From contig CAYVPW010000004.1 of NCBI GenBank assembly GCA_964453915.1, positions 1 to 61,927 of the forward strand: DNA of 61,927 bases. The letters run 5' to 3'. Position numbers and translations under genes: made by a program. The notes below the pieces were generated by a model. It was given only the letters and a program-made list of their open reading frames with translations, had not been told where the DNA came from and searched no databases. How positions within the stretch are numbered: position 1 is the first letter of the stretch; each line of letters begins with the position of its first letter. This DNA comes from UBA1259 sp964453915 (lineage in GTDB: Bacteria; Bacillota; Clostridia; Christensenellales; Borkfalkiaceae). This document shows positions 33,214 through 41,057 of this stretch, in pieces.

Positions 33214-35009
33214 TAAAGCACCGCCTTAACTATTCTGTCAATATTTTCTAAATCTTTTATAATTTCAACATCTGTATAATCGGAAAGCATTTCTGCTATA
33301 TCACTTGCTTGATTTTCTCCGCACTCTAAAAACAAAATCCCGCCTTTTTTTAAGTGGTTTTTTGCTTTTAAGCAAATTTCCCTGTAAAAATCAAGCCCGT
33401 CTTTTCCTCCGTCCAACGCCAAAATCGGTTCAAAATCTTTTACTTCTTTTTGCAAAGTTTCTATTTCTTCCGTTTTGATATAGGGAGGATTGCTTATAAT
33501 CACGTTAAAATCTTTATCTTCTATCTCGCAAAATAAATCGCTTTTTATAAATTCTACTTCCGCACCGTTTTCTTTTGCGTTAATTTTTGCCAAATCAAGT
33601 GCGCCTTCACTCACGTCCGAAGCAAAAACTTTAGCCCCTGTTTTTTTATTTACGGCAATCGCAATAGCACCGCTACCCGTGCACAAATCCAAAACCTTGT
33701 CGCCTGCGTTTACAAATTTAACGGCGTTTTCCACTAACAATTCCGTTTCCGGTCTAGGAATCAACACTCTTTCGTCCACATTGATTTTGTATCCGTAAAA
33801 ATCGGCGTTGCCAACGCAATACCAAAGCGGTCTTCCGCTTATGCGTTTATCAACCAAACCGTTAACTTTTTCAACGAATTTAGGTGAAACAATTACATCT
33901 AAGTTTAATTGATCTCTTTTTACGCCCAAAGTTAAAGATAAAATCCACTCCGCTTCCGCATACTCTTCTATGCCGTTTTCTTTAAGCCTTTCGCTTACCT
34001 TTTTTAAAAGTTCGCTCCTTTTTATCGGCAAAACGAATTCTTTTTCCGGAATCGTTTGGTCGTTATCCATTTCCATAACCGTTTTAAACGCAATAATGGC
34101 AACTTCTAACATTTTATCGTCCGGCTCTCTCGTTGTAATTTTTTGCAATAAAAGCCCAGGTGCTTTTAGGGGGTAAAAAATTTTACTGTCCGTTTTAGAA
34201 AGTGCCTTTAACAATTCAAAAGAAATTCCTGCAATCATAGGCAAAAAGGCTATTTTACACAAAAATCTAATAAAGCCGCTTAAATCAACACCACCGCTTT
34301 TTAGCAAAGCTTCAAAACAAGCAAAAACGATAATACTGATAAGCATAACGAATATTATAAACGTCGTTCCGCACCTATCGTGAACTCGGCGGCATTTTTT
34401 TGCATTCTCCACCGTCAAATCCATACCCTTTTCGTAGCAAGTGATGGTTTTGTGTTCAGCCCCGTGATACATAAAAGTGCGCCTTATATCTTTCAACGCA
34501 GAACACAGTAAAATATATCCAACGAAAATTAAAAGTTTTAAGCCGCCTTCTATAAAGTTTTTTGCCCAAGGCGAAAACGCAAAGCCGTTGCCGACTATCG
34601 TTTCTACTAAACCTCTAATTGCCTGCGGCAAAAAAACAAATAAAAATACCGCCAAAGCAAGCCCAAAAACAACCGAAACGGTGCTTACAACGCCCATTAC
34701 GTTTACTTTTAGTTTTTCCGCAAGCCATTTTTCCGTTTTACTAGGCTCTCCTTCACCGAAAACTTCCGCAGAACGCATTAGCGCTTTCGTGCCGAAAACC
34801 AAAGAATTTATAAAGGATACAAAGCCTCGTATGATAGGAAGACGGAGAAAACTTTTCTTCGCCTGCGGTTTTATGCGCTTAGATTCCACTCTGATAATTC
34901 CGTCCTCATCCCTTACGGCGGTAGCAACGGAAGTTTTACCGCGCATCATAACCCCTTCTAAAACGGCTTGCCCGCCTATTTGGGTTTTTGTTGTTTTTTT
35001 ATCCTTCAT
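33213..35009 (-). CDS. prmC: fusion: DUF1385 (YqhQ-like) membrane domain + PrmC release-factor methyltransferase
   Basis: The 598-residue protein joins two domains that are separate genes in most Firmicutes. Residues 1-310 form a DUF1385 membrane protein (QIGGQAVLEGVMMRG near the start, several transmembrane helices, and MYHGAEHKTITCYE with conserved H and E; role unknown). Residues 325-598 form PrmC: the N-terminal helical substrate domain, RVLIPRPETELLVE, the SAM motif VLDLCTGSGAIAIA and catalytic NPPY at 507-510. PrmC methylates the glutamine of GGQ in release factors. The fusion would tether it to the membrane. It lies between rpmE and prfA, the usual order of the separate genes. No internal stop or frameshift is visible. 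Confidence 0.92.
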   Translation of the reverse strand: MKDKKTTKTQIGGQAVLEGVMMRGKTSVATAVRDEDGIIRVESKRIKPQAKKSFLRLPIIRGFVSFINSLVFGTKALMRSAEVFGEGEPSKTEKWLAEKLKVNVMGVVSTVSVVFGLALAVFLFVFLPQAIRGLVETIVGNGFAFSPWAKNFIEGGLKLLIFVGYILLCSALKDIRRTFMYHGAEHKTITCYEKGMDLTVENAKKCRRVHDRCGTTFIIFVMLISIIVFACFEALLKSGGVDLSGFIRFLCKIAFLPMIAGISFELLKALSKTDSKIFYPLKAPGLLLQKITTREPDDKMLEVAIIAFKTVMEMDNDQTIPEKEFVLPIKRSELLKKVSERLKENGIEEYAEAEWILSLTLGVKRDQLNLDVIVSPKFVEKVNGLVDKRISGRPLWYCVGNADFYGYKINVDERVLIPRPETELLVENAVKFVNAGDKVLDLCTGSGAIAIAVNKKTGAKVFASDVSEGALDLAKINAKENGAEVEFIKSDLFCEIEDKDFNVIISNPPYIKTEEIETLQKEVKDFEPILALDGGKDGLDFYREICLKAKNHLKKGGILFLECGENQASDIAEMLSDYTDVEIIKDLENIDRIVKAVL

Positions 35010-35033
35010 ATACCCTTTTTAAGTAAAAAATAA

Positions 35034-35062
35034 GGCTTTAAGGGTAGAAAAACCTTAAAGCC
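35034..35062 (-). terminator. rpmE terminator
   Basis: GGCTTTAAGG (35034-35043), a 9-base loop and CCTTAAAGCC (35053-35062) are followed on the minus strand by TTATTTTTTAC. It lies just after the rpmE stop. The DUF1385-PrmC fusion downstream would depend on read-through or a weak internal promoter. Confidence 0.85.
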
Positions 35063-35075
35063 GAAATAACAAATA

Positions 35076-35285
35076 CTATTTTGCCTTGCTATATCTCTTG
35101 TTGAACTTATCAACACGCCCGCCGGTGTCTACCAACTTTTGCTTACCGGTAAAGAAGGGATGACATTTACTGCAAATATCAACCTTTATAGTGTCTCCTT
35201 TTTTAGTTGAACCGGTTTTAAAAGTTTCTCCGCAAGCACATACTACTGTTACTTCATGATAATCGGGATGAATATCTTGTTTCAT
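35076..35285 (-). CDS. rpmE: 50S ribosomal protein L31, zinc type
   Basis: This 69-residue ribosomal protein has the zinc-binding cysteines CACG and CSKC (residues 16-18 region and about 37-40), so it is the C+ paralogue. The ending GRVDKFNKRY is typical. GAGGTG lies 5 bases before the ATG, and a near-perfect promoter stands upstream. It is followed by a terminator and then the DUF1385-prmC-prfA run. Confidence 0.97.
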   Translation of the reverse strand: MKQDIHPDYHEVTVVCACGETFKTGSTKKGDTIKVDICSKCHPFFTGKQKLVDTGGRVDKFNKRYSKAK

Positions 35286-35313
35286 AATGCACCTCTTTTT
35301 TATTCTCCGTGCT

Positions 35314-35342
35314 ATTATATATTATTTTTCGGGTTTAGTCAA
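35314..35342 (-). promoter_or_regulatory. strong promoter of rpmE
   Basis: On the minus strand, TTGACT (35342-35337), a 17-bp spacer and TATAAT (35319-35314) lie about 28 bases before the start codon. Confidence 0.85.
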
Positions 35343-35409
35343 CTGTTAAACAAACAAAATTAACAATTTTTATCAAAACTTTTGCTTTAACAATACGCCC
35401 GAAAAATAC

Positions 35410-35438
35410 TTGATTTTTTTTATTGAATATAATATAAT
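35410..35438 (+). promoter_or_regulatory. promoter of the zinc-type dehydrogenase gene
   Basis: TTGATT (35410-35415), a 17-bp spacer and TATAAT (35433-35438) lie 39 bases before the ATG at 35478. Confidence 0.8.
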
Positions 35439-35477
35439 GTCAATAATTTTTGAAATTCGCTTTTACACGGAGTGAAA

Positions 35478-36497
35478 ATGAAAGGTTGGAAATTAATTAA
35501 GCCCGAAACGCTTAAAGAAGAACAAATCGACGAAACGCAAGCAGGCGATAACGTTGCAAAGGTAAAAATAACCAAAGCACTTATCTCCTTACCTTCCGTT
35601 TTAAATTATTTAGGCGAACTAGACGGCGAAAACAACGTTGTTTTAGGCAATCAAGGAATAGGCATTGTTTCGGATACTCCCGCAAATCTCTTTGGTTTAG
35701 AAGAAGGAAAAAGAGTTTACGTAGAGCCCAACAAACCCTGTTTAGAGTGTTTTAACTGCAAAAACAACGAAGAAGACAAATGTTCAGAGGTTTTAGTTGC
35801 AGGAGAAGATTACAACGGGTTTTTATCCAACTTCTTTTCTGCAAACGCAAGTAAACTTTATCTTTTACCCGATAGCGTTTCCGATAACGATGCACTTTTT
35901 ATAGGTCACGTTTCACTCGCCGTAAGCATCATAGATAAGTTAGATGTTCAAAAGGGAGATTACGTAGTTATAGTCGGTGCAAACAACTACTCTAATATTT
36001 TGGCTCAACTACTAATATACTATCAAACCGTGCCCATTTTGGTCGGATTTAACCAAGAAGACCTAAATATTGCAAAAGAAACGGGCATCTACTACGTTTT
36101 AGACCAAAACGAAAACTGGCAAAAAGAAATTTCCGGTATAACGGGCGGAAGAATGGCAAAAAATTTGGTTTATTTTTCCGATTCTAATATTCCCGTTGCA
36201 AAAGCGTTTACCCTTACTTCTTATAATGCAAACGTTATTTTTACGGGTATTTCGCATAACAACAACCCTATTTCGTTTACAAAAGCAATCAAAAAACAAC
36301 TTGTAATACGCTTTGTAAACTCCCCCGTTGGAAACACTGCTTCTAGCATAAACCTTTTAGCAAACAAGGCAATAAACTTTTCGCACTTAAAAATTTCAAA
36401 TACTAACTACGAAAATGTTCCTGAAACCTTTATAACTCTAAAAAAAGAATTAGAAGAAAGGGGCAGAATTCACGAAACCATAGTCGATATAGACTAA
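35478..36497 (+). CDS. zinc-type MDR alcohol dehydrogenase family protein, degenerate
   Basis: The ATG at 35478 (CGGAG 5 bases upstream) gives 339 residues. The medium-chain dehydrogenase fold is supported by the structural zinc cysteines C88, C91, C94 and C102 in classic spacing (CLECFNCKNNEEDKC) and the two-domain length. Catalytic features are missing: no cysteine or histidine at the usual catalytic zinc site (the early segment reads LISLPSVLNYLG and NQGIG). The Rossmann loop is VIVGANNYSNILA instead of a G-x-G-x-x-G. It may be inactive as a dehydrogenase or bind another ligand. A strong promoter and terminator make it a single-gene unit. Confidence 0.8.
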   Translation: MKGWKLIKPETLKEEQIDETQAGDNVAKVKITKALISLPSVLNYLGELDGENNVVLGNQGIGIVSDTPANLFGLEEGKRVYVEPNKPCLECFNCKNNEEDKCSEVLVAGEDYNGFLSNFFSANASKLYLLPDSVSDNDALFIGHVSLAVSIIDKLDVQKGDYVVIVGANNYSNILAQLLIYYQTVPILVGFNQEDLNIAKETGIYYVLDQNENWQKEISGITGGRMAKNLVYFSDSNIPVAKAFTLTSYNANVIFTGISHNNNPISFTKAIKKQLVIRFVNSPVGNTASSINLLANKAINFSHLKISNTNYENVPETFITLKKELEERGRIHETIVDID

Positions 36498-36514
36498 AAA
36501 CAAACTTAAATAAA

Positions 36515-36559
36515 AAGACTGCTTTTTATGAAAAAAAAACATTTCGCAAAAGCAGTCTT
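36515..36559. terminator. bidirectional terminator between the dehydrogenase-like gene and spoVM
   Basis: AAGACTGCTTTT (36515-36526) and AAAAGCAGTCTT (36548-36559) form 12 bp around a 21-base loop. AATTTTT follows on the plus strand and TTTATTT on the minus strand. Confidence 0.8.
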
Positions 36560-36564
36560 AATTT

Positions 36565-36651
36565 TTATAATTTATCTTCCGTTTTCTGTTTATAAAACGC
36601 TTTTAATATTTTTCTTATAAAAAGCGGCGGCTTAAAACAATAAATCTTCAT
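36565..36651 (-). CDS. spoVM: stage V sporulation protein M (SpoVM-like, 28 residues)
   Basis: SpoVM is the small amphipathic peptide that recognises forespore membrane curvature and anchors the SpoIVA coat base. The minus-strand frame gives 28 residues starting MKIYCFKPPLFIRK. Compared with the 26-residue Bacillus SpoVM (MKFYTIKLPKFLGG start), positions M1, K2, Y4, K7, P9, F11, I15 and A18 are the same, including the functionally important proline 9. AGAGGTGA stands 5 bases before the ATG. The position directly after rpe (with rlmN and rsmB before) matches the Bacillus rpe-thiN-spoVM order. The gene is too short for ordinary gene callers. Confidence 0.83.
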   Translation of the reverse strand: MKIYCFKPPLFIRKILKAFYKQKTEDKL

Positions 36652-36669
36652 ACATTCACCTCTCGTAAA

Positions 36670-36678
36670 TATATTATG
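36670..36678 (-). promoter_or_regulatory. possible mother-cell sigma (SigE/SigK-type) -10 of spoVM
   Basis: On the minus strand CATAATATA fits the C-A-T-A-n-n-n-T-A pattern of mother-cell sigma factors and lies about 20 bases before the spoVM start. A GAAC lies 18-20 bases further up. No good housekeeping spacing was found in the 55-base rpe-spoVM gap. Confidence 0.4.
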
Positions 36679-36706
36679 CCTTTATGCCCCTTTTAAGTTC
36701 AAAAAA

Positions 36707-37357
36707 TTAAAGTTCTCTCAACTCTTTTATTATTTTAGCACGGTCAATTTCTTTAAATACGGTATTTCCTGCAACTATAACGTTTGCTCCGGCCTTTTTT
36801 ACACTAGAAACGTTGTCTTTGGTTATTCCGCCGTCAATTTCTATATCTATGTCTTTTCCGGAACTTAAAACCAACTCTTTTACTTCTTTTATCTTAGTCA
36901 AAACACTCTCTATAAACTTTTGTCCGCCGAATCCGGGAAAAACGCTCATAAGAAGAACCATATCACATTCTTCTATAACACTTTTAATATTAGAAACGGG
37001 CGTATCCGGATTTATAACCGCACCGCACTTTACCCCCAATGCCCGTATCGACCTTAACGTTTCTTTTAATCTTTCTTTACAAGCTTCTTCGTGAACGGTG
37101 ATTATATCAGCACCGGCTTCTGCAAATTTTTCTATATAATTCCACGGTTTAACAATCATCAAGTGCGCATCGAAAACCGCAGGCGAAAAACCCCTTACAT
37201 CCTTTATCAATTTAGGTCCAAATGTTATGTTTTTAACAAAAACACCGTCCATAACGTCTAAATGGATAACGTCTGCACCATCTAAGGTGATGTTTTTTAT
37301 TTCTTCACCTATTTTAGAAAAGTCTGCGGATAAAACCGAAGGTGCAATTTTTATCAT
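36707..37357 (-). CDS. rpe: ribulose-phosphate 3-epimerase
   Basis: Rpe interconverts ribulose-5- and xylulose-5-phosphate in the pentose phosphate pathway. The 216-residue TIM barrel has APSVLSADFSKI, the metal-site blocks VIHLDVMDGVFVKNITFG and FDAHLMI, then VFPGFGGQKFI and the IEIDGGI / VAGNTVF phosphate site. It follows rlmN by 17 bases. In Bacillus three genes (prpC, prkC, rsgA) lie between these two. Confidence 0.96.
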   Translation of the reverse strand: MIKIAPSVLSADFSKIGEEIKNITLDGADVIHLDVMDGVFVKNITFGPKLIKDVRGFSPAVFDAHLMIVKPWNYIEKFAEAGADIITVHEEACKERLKETLRSIRALGVKCGAVINPDTPVSNIKSVIEECDMVLLMSVFPGFGGQKFIESVLTKIKEVKELVLSSGKDIDIEIDGGITKDNVSSVKKAGANVIVAGNTVFKEIDRAKIIKELREL

Positions 37358-37374
37358 AAAATTCTCCGATAAAT

Positions 37375-38418
37375 TTAATTTTCTTCTATATATTTTTGCC
37401 TAAGTTGCCCGCAGGCGCCGTCAATATCTGCCCCCATACGCCTTCTTACGGTTGCAGATAGTCCGCCTTTTATCAATGCGCCCATAAAACGGTATGCCTT
37501 TTTATCGCTTACAGTAATAAGGTCTTTTTCTTTCACTTCGTTTAGTCTTATAAGGTTAACGTGGCAAGGCTTACCCTTTAACAAATTAATTAAGGCTTCA
37601 GAATGTATTTCGGTATCGTTTTTTCCGTTTATTAAAACATATTCAAAAATATATCTTCTACCCGTCTTGTCAAAATAATTTTCACAAGCGGTTAAAATTT
37701 CTTTTATGGTATACTTATTTGCAACGGGCATAATTTCTTTTCTTTCCTCGTCAAAAGGAGAGTGTAAAGAAACGGTTAAATTAAGCGGCAAATTTTCATT
37801 TGCCAAATCGTACATTTTAGGTACTAAGCCGCAAGTGGATAAACTAACGTTTCTCGCGCTAACGTTTAGCCTGTCTTTTGCCGAAACCGTTCTTAAAAAC
37901 CCCACAACGTTTTGATAATTGTCCAGCGGCTCTCCACTTCCCATCAAAACAATGTTTATAATCTTTCTCTTATCGCCTAAACCTCCGCCCAAATATCTGT
38001 TTACGCAAACTACTTCTCCGTAAATCTCTTCGGCGGTAAGATTTCTAATCAAACCATTTAATCCGGAAGCACAAAACGCACAACCCATTCTGCACCCTAC
38101 CTGCGTAGAAACACAAATAGTGTAGCCGTATTTATACTTCATTAAAACGCCTTCTATAACATTTCCGTCCGCTAAAGAAAATAAAAACTTTTCAGTTCCG
38201 TCTTTAGACTTTAATGATTTTAAAATTTTAGTGGGCTGGGCAATAAACTTTTCACTTAAAACGTTTCTTAGCGTTTTAGATAAATCCGTCATCTCGCTAA
38301 ACTCTAATCCTAAATTTAGTGCGTTAAAAATTTGAGTGGCTCTAAAAGATTTTTCACCCAACCCGATTACAACGTTTTTAACCTCTTCTAAACTGTATTT
38401 TAACAAGCAATCATTCAT
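37375..38418 (-). CDS. rlmN: dual-specificity rRNA/tRNA adenine C2-methyltransferase
   Basis: RlmN is the radical SAM enzyme forming 2-methyladenosine in 23S rRNA and some tRNAs. Its 347 residues have the 4Fe-4S cysteines C109, C113 and C116 (GCRMGCAFC) and the MGSGEPLDN SAM segment. The mechanistic cysteine lies in RRRMGADIDGACGQL near the end. It overlaps the rsmB stop by one base and leads into rpe. Confidence 0.96.
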   Translation of the reverse strand: MNDCLLKYSLEEVKNVVIGLGEKSFRATQIFNALNLGLEFSEMTDLSKTLRNVLSEKFIAQPTKILKSLKSKDGTEKFLFSLADGNVIEGVLMKYKYGYTICVSTQVGCRMGCAFCASGLNGLIRNLTAEEIYGEVVCVNRYLGGGLGDKRKIINIVLMGSGEPLDNYQNVVGFLRTVSAKDRLNVSARNVSLSTCGLVPKMYDLANENLPLNLTVSLHSPFDEERKEIMPVANKYTIKEILTACENYFDKTGRRYIFEYVLINGKNDTEIHSEALINLLKGKPCHVNLIRLNEVKEKDLITVSDKKAYRFMGALIKGGLSATVRRRMGADIDGACGQLRQKYIEEN

Positions 38419-39662
38419 TAAAAAACTCTCTTTAATTTAGCAAAATAAAATCCTAAACCGTAAAATTCATCAGGTAAAAACTGCAAAGTACCGTCAATGT
38501 TTTTTGCATTGATTTTACTAACGGTTTCTACTATTTCAAACCCCTTTATATCAGACATAAACGCATCTAAAATCTTCTTGTTTTCGCAAGACAAAACCGA
38601 ACAAGTAGAATAGTATAAATATCCGCCTTTTTTTACGTAAGAAGAAACAGTTTTCAATATCTCTAATTGCTCTTTGTTTAGTTCTTTTATGCCGCTTTCT
38701 TCCCTATTTAATTTCATATCCGGATTATCGTTTATAACGCCCGTTCCACTACAAGGAACGTCCGCCAAAACGGCATCAAACTTATAGAGCAAGCTCTCGT
38801 CTAATAACTTAGCATCCTTAACGCAAGCAAAGACGTTTTCTCTATTCATTCTCTTTTTATACTCGTTAATCAACTCTACCCTGTGCGAATGAATATCCCA
38901 GGAAAAAACGTTTTTACACTTATAAGAAAGCCTTATACTTTTTCCACCGGGCGCAGCGCAACAATCCAGCAAGTTTTCGCAACGTTCTACGCCGTCGCAT
39001 ATAGCAACTGAACCTAATGCCTGATAGGTGTATATGCCCTTGTCATAATCGGAATTTCTAACAAAATTATCAAGCAAAAAAACGTTTTTATACGGTGTGA
39101 TTTGATATTCTAATCCTAATTTATCAAGATATTCTTTTCCGTCCGTATCGTAAAAAGAAAGGCAAGTTTTAGAATTTTTAGAAGCCATTATTCTTATTGC
39201 CTTATCCTCTCCGTAATCGTTTATAAGTTCTTTTACCAAAAACTTAGGATAAGAATATTTAACGGAAAGCATTTCCTTTTTTTCCTGTGGGAGCAGGATA
39301 TCTTCGGAAACGAACTTCCTTAAAAAAGCGTTAACAAATCCGGAAGCACCGCTTTTTCCTAATTTTTTAGTCAATTCAACGGCGTTTTTTATTACAGCAT
39401 AATCGTGCTTGTTTAAGTATTTAATTGCGTACATAGATACTTTAAGTATAGTTCTTATCGCAAGTTTAGGACTTTTTTGAGTCAAATACTTAATATAATA
39501 AGACAGTTCTATATCTTTATCTAAAACTCCATAGCACGTTTTTATGGTTAACGAGCGATTTTTTTCTTCTATAAAAGTGTTTAATATCGCCTGTTTAAGA
39601 TAGGTTTTTTCGCTGTAAACCTTATTTAATATTTGATAACAATCGTAAAAATAGTTAACCAT
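38418..39662 (-). CDS. rsmB: 16S rRNA (cytosine-967-C5)-methyltransferase
   Basis: RsmB is composed of an N-terminal NusB-like RNA-binding domain (about 1-130; RTILKVSMYAIKYL, KSGASGFVNAFLRK) and a methyltransferase domain with LLDCCAAPGGKSIRLS (SAM loop). The catalytic-cysteine motifs are LADVPCSGTGVINDNPD and YYSTCSVLSCEN. The 414 residues are slightly short for the family (about 430-450). It follows fmt by 4 bases. Confidence 0.95.
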   Translation of the reverse strand: MVNYFYDCYQILNKVYSEKTYLKQAILNTFIEEKNRSLTIKTCYGVLDKDIELSYYIKYLTQKSPKLAIRTILKVSMYAIKYLNKHDYAVIKNAVELTKKLGKSGASGFVNAFLRKFVSEDILLPQEKKEMLSVKYSYPKFLVKELINDYGEDKAIRIMASKNSKTCLSFYDTDGKEYLDKLGLEYQITPYKNVFLLDNFVRNSDYDKGIYTYQALGSVAICDGVERCENLLDCCAAPGGKSIRLSYKCKNVFSWDIHSHRVELINEYKKRMNRENVFACVKDAKLLDESLLYKFDAVLADVPCSGTGVINDNPDMKLNREESGIKELNKEQLEILKTVSSYVKKGGYLYYSTCSVLSCENKKILDAFMSDIKGFEIVETVSKINAKNIDGTLQFLPDEFYGLGFYFAKLKRVF

Positions 39663-39666
39663 AAGC

Positions 39667-40590
39667 CTAGTTAAAAAGGTATCCTTTCTCTATTTGCGTG
39701 CCACGCAAAAAATCTTTAGAATTCATTTGTTTACCGCCCGCTTTTTGCAAAGTTTCCACCAAAACAGCACCCGTTTTGCAAGCAATCTCTAATCCTTTAT
39801 CGGTTGAAATAACTTCTCCCGCGCGCCCTTTTCCTTCGGTTTTAACAGCCTTAAAAATCTTTAACGGTTGTCCGTTAAAAAACGTATACGCCACGGGAGA
39901 AGGATTAAACGCCCTTATTTTATCTACAACGCTTTTAGAGTCTTGATTAAAATCTATAAGCGCATATTCCTTTTTTATTATTTTTGTTAACGTTGCCAAG
40001 TCGTTATTTTGGGGAATAAACTTTATTGTTCCGCTTTTTAATAAGTTAACCGCCTCAATAATTAACTCTGCACCTATTACGGACAATCTTTCAAACAATT
40101 CTCCACAAGTCTCCTGCTCTTTTATCGTGGTTTCTTTTGATATTATGATATCGCCAGTGTCTATACCGACATCCGTTTTCATTATAGTCACGCCGGTTTT
40201 TTCTTCTCCGTTTAAGATAGCATAATGTATAGGGGAAGCCCCGCGATATTTAGGCAAAAGCGAAGCGTGAATATTATACACGCCGTATTTAGGTATATCT
40301 AAAATTTCTTTTGATAAAATTTGCCCGAATGCACACGTAATAACCAAATCCGGATTAAGGTTTTTAAGATCCTCAACCCCCTCTACTCTAATTTTATCGT
40401 ACTGCAAAACGGGAATACCTTTTTTAAGCGCATATTCCTTTACCGGCGGTGCGGTTAAAATTTGTTTTCTACCGAAAGGTCTGTCTTTATTACAAATTAC
40501 CGCAACAATTTTATCTTCTTTTAAGTTTTCAACCAAAGATTTTAGCGGTTTAACCGCAAAATCCGGCGTTCCCATAAAAACAATTCTCAT
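39667..40590 (-). CDS. fmt: methionyl-tRNA formyltransferase
   Basis: Fmt formylates initiator methionyl-tRNA using 10-formyltetrahydrofolate. Its 307 residues start MRIVFMGTPDFAVKPL. The folate/catalytic site is in YNIHASLLPKYRGASPI, with the D in TIMKTDVGIDTGDII. A C-terminal OB-like domain ends in a basic segment. It is paired with def (two bases apart), as is usual. Confidence 0.97.
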   Translation of the reverse strand: MRIVFMGTPDFAVKPLKSLVENLKEDKIVAVICNKDRPFGRKQILTAPPVKEYALKKGIPVLQYDKIRVEGVEDLKNLNPDLVITCAFGQILSKEILDIPKYGVYNIHASLLPKYRGASPIHYAILNGEEKTGVTIMKTDVGIDTGDIIISKETTIKEQETCGELFERLSVIGAELIIEAVNLLKSGTIKFIPQNNDLATLTKIIKKEYALIDFNQDSKSVVDKIRAFNPSPVAYTFFNGQPLKIFKAVKTEGKGRAGEVISTDKGLEIACKTGAVLVETLQKAGGKQMNSKDFLRGTQIEKGYLFN

Positions 40591-40592
40591 AC

Positions 40593-41045
40593 CTAGTCGT
40601 TATAAACGTTTTGTGCCTTATCTAAATATAATATGCCGTCTAAATGGTCGTTCTCGTGACAAAAAGCCCTTGCCAAAAAACCTTCCGCTTTAACGGTAAA
40701 TTCCTTTCCGTTTCTGTCAAGTGCCTTCAAAACGACCTTTAACGGTCTTTCAACCGTTCCATACTTTCCTTTAACGGATAAGCACCCTTCATCTCCTACT
40801 TGCCTACCGGACGATTTTACTATTATCGGATTTATACATTCGTAATATTTATCATCGACTTTAACAACAAAAATTCTTCTTAAAACGCCAACTTGCGGTG
40901 CAGCAAGCCCAGCACCGTCCGCCTTTAACAGCGTTTCTTTCATATCGTCTAATAAAGTAATTATTTTATCGTTTATTTCAGATACTTCAAAGCATTTTTT
41001 TCTTAAAACCTCGTCGCCAATTTGTACAATATTTCTCGTTGCCAT
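40593..41045 (-). CDS. def: peptide deformylase
   Basis: Def removes the N-formyl group from nascent proteins. The 150-residue metalloenzyme carries the three family motifs: GAGLAAPQVG, EGCLSV (metal cysteine) and CHENDHLDG (two metal histidines and the catalytic glutamate). The third motif has N in place of the usual hydrophobic/polar residue between E and D. It lies between priA and fmt. Confidence 0.96.
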   Translation of the reverse strand: MATRNIVQIGDEVLRKKCFEVSEINDKIITLLDDMKETLLKADGAGLAAPQVGVLRRIFVVKVDDKYYECINPIIVKSSGRQVGDEGCLSVKGKYGTVERPLKVVLKALDRNGKEFTVKAEGFLARAFCHENDHLDGILYLDKAQNVYND

Positions 41046-41057
41046 ATTTTACCTTTT

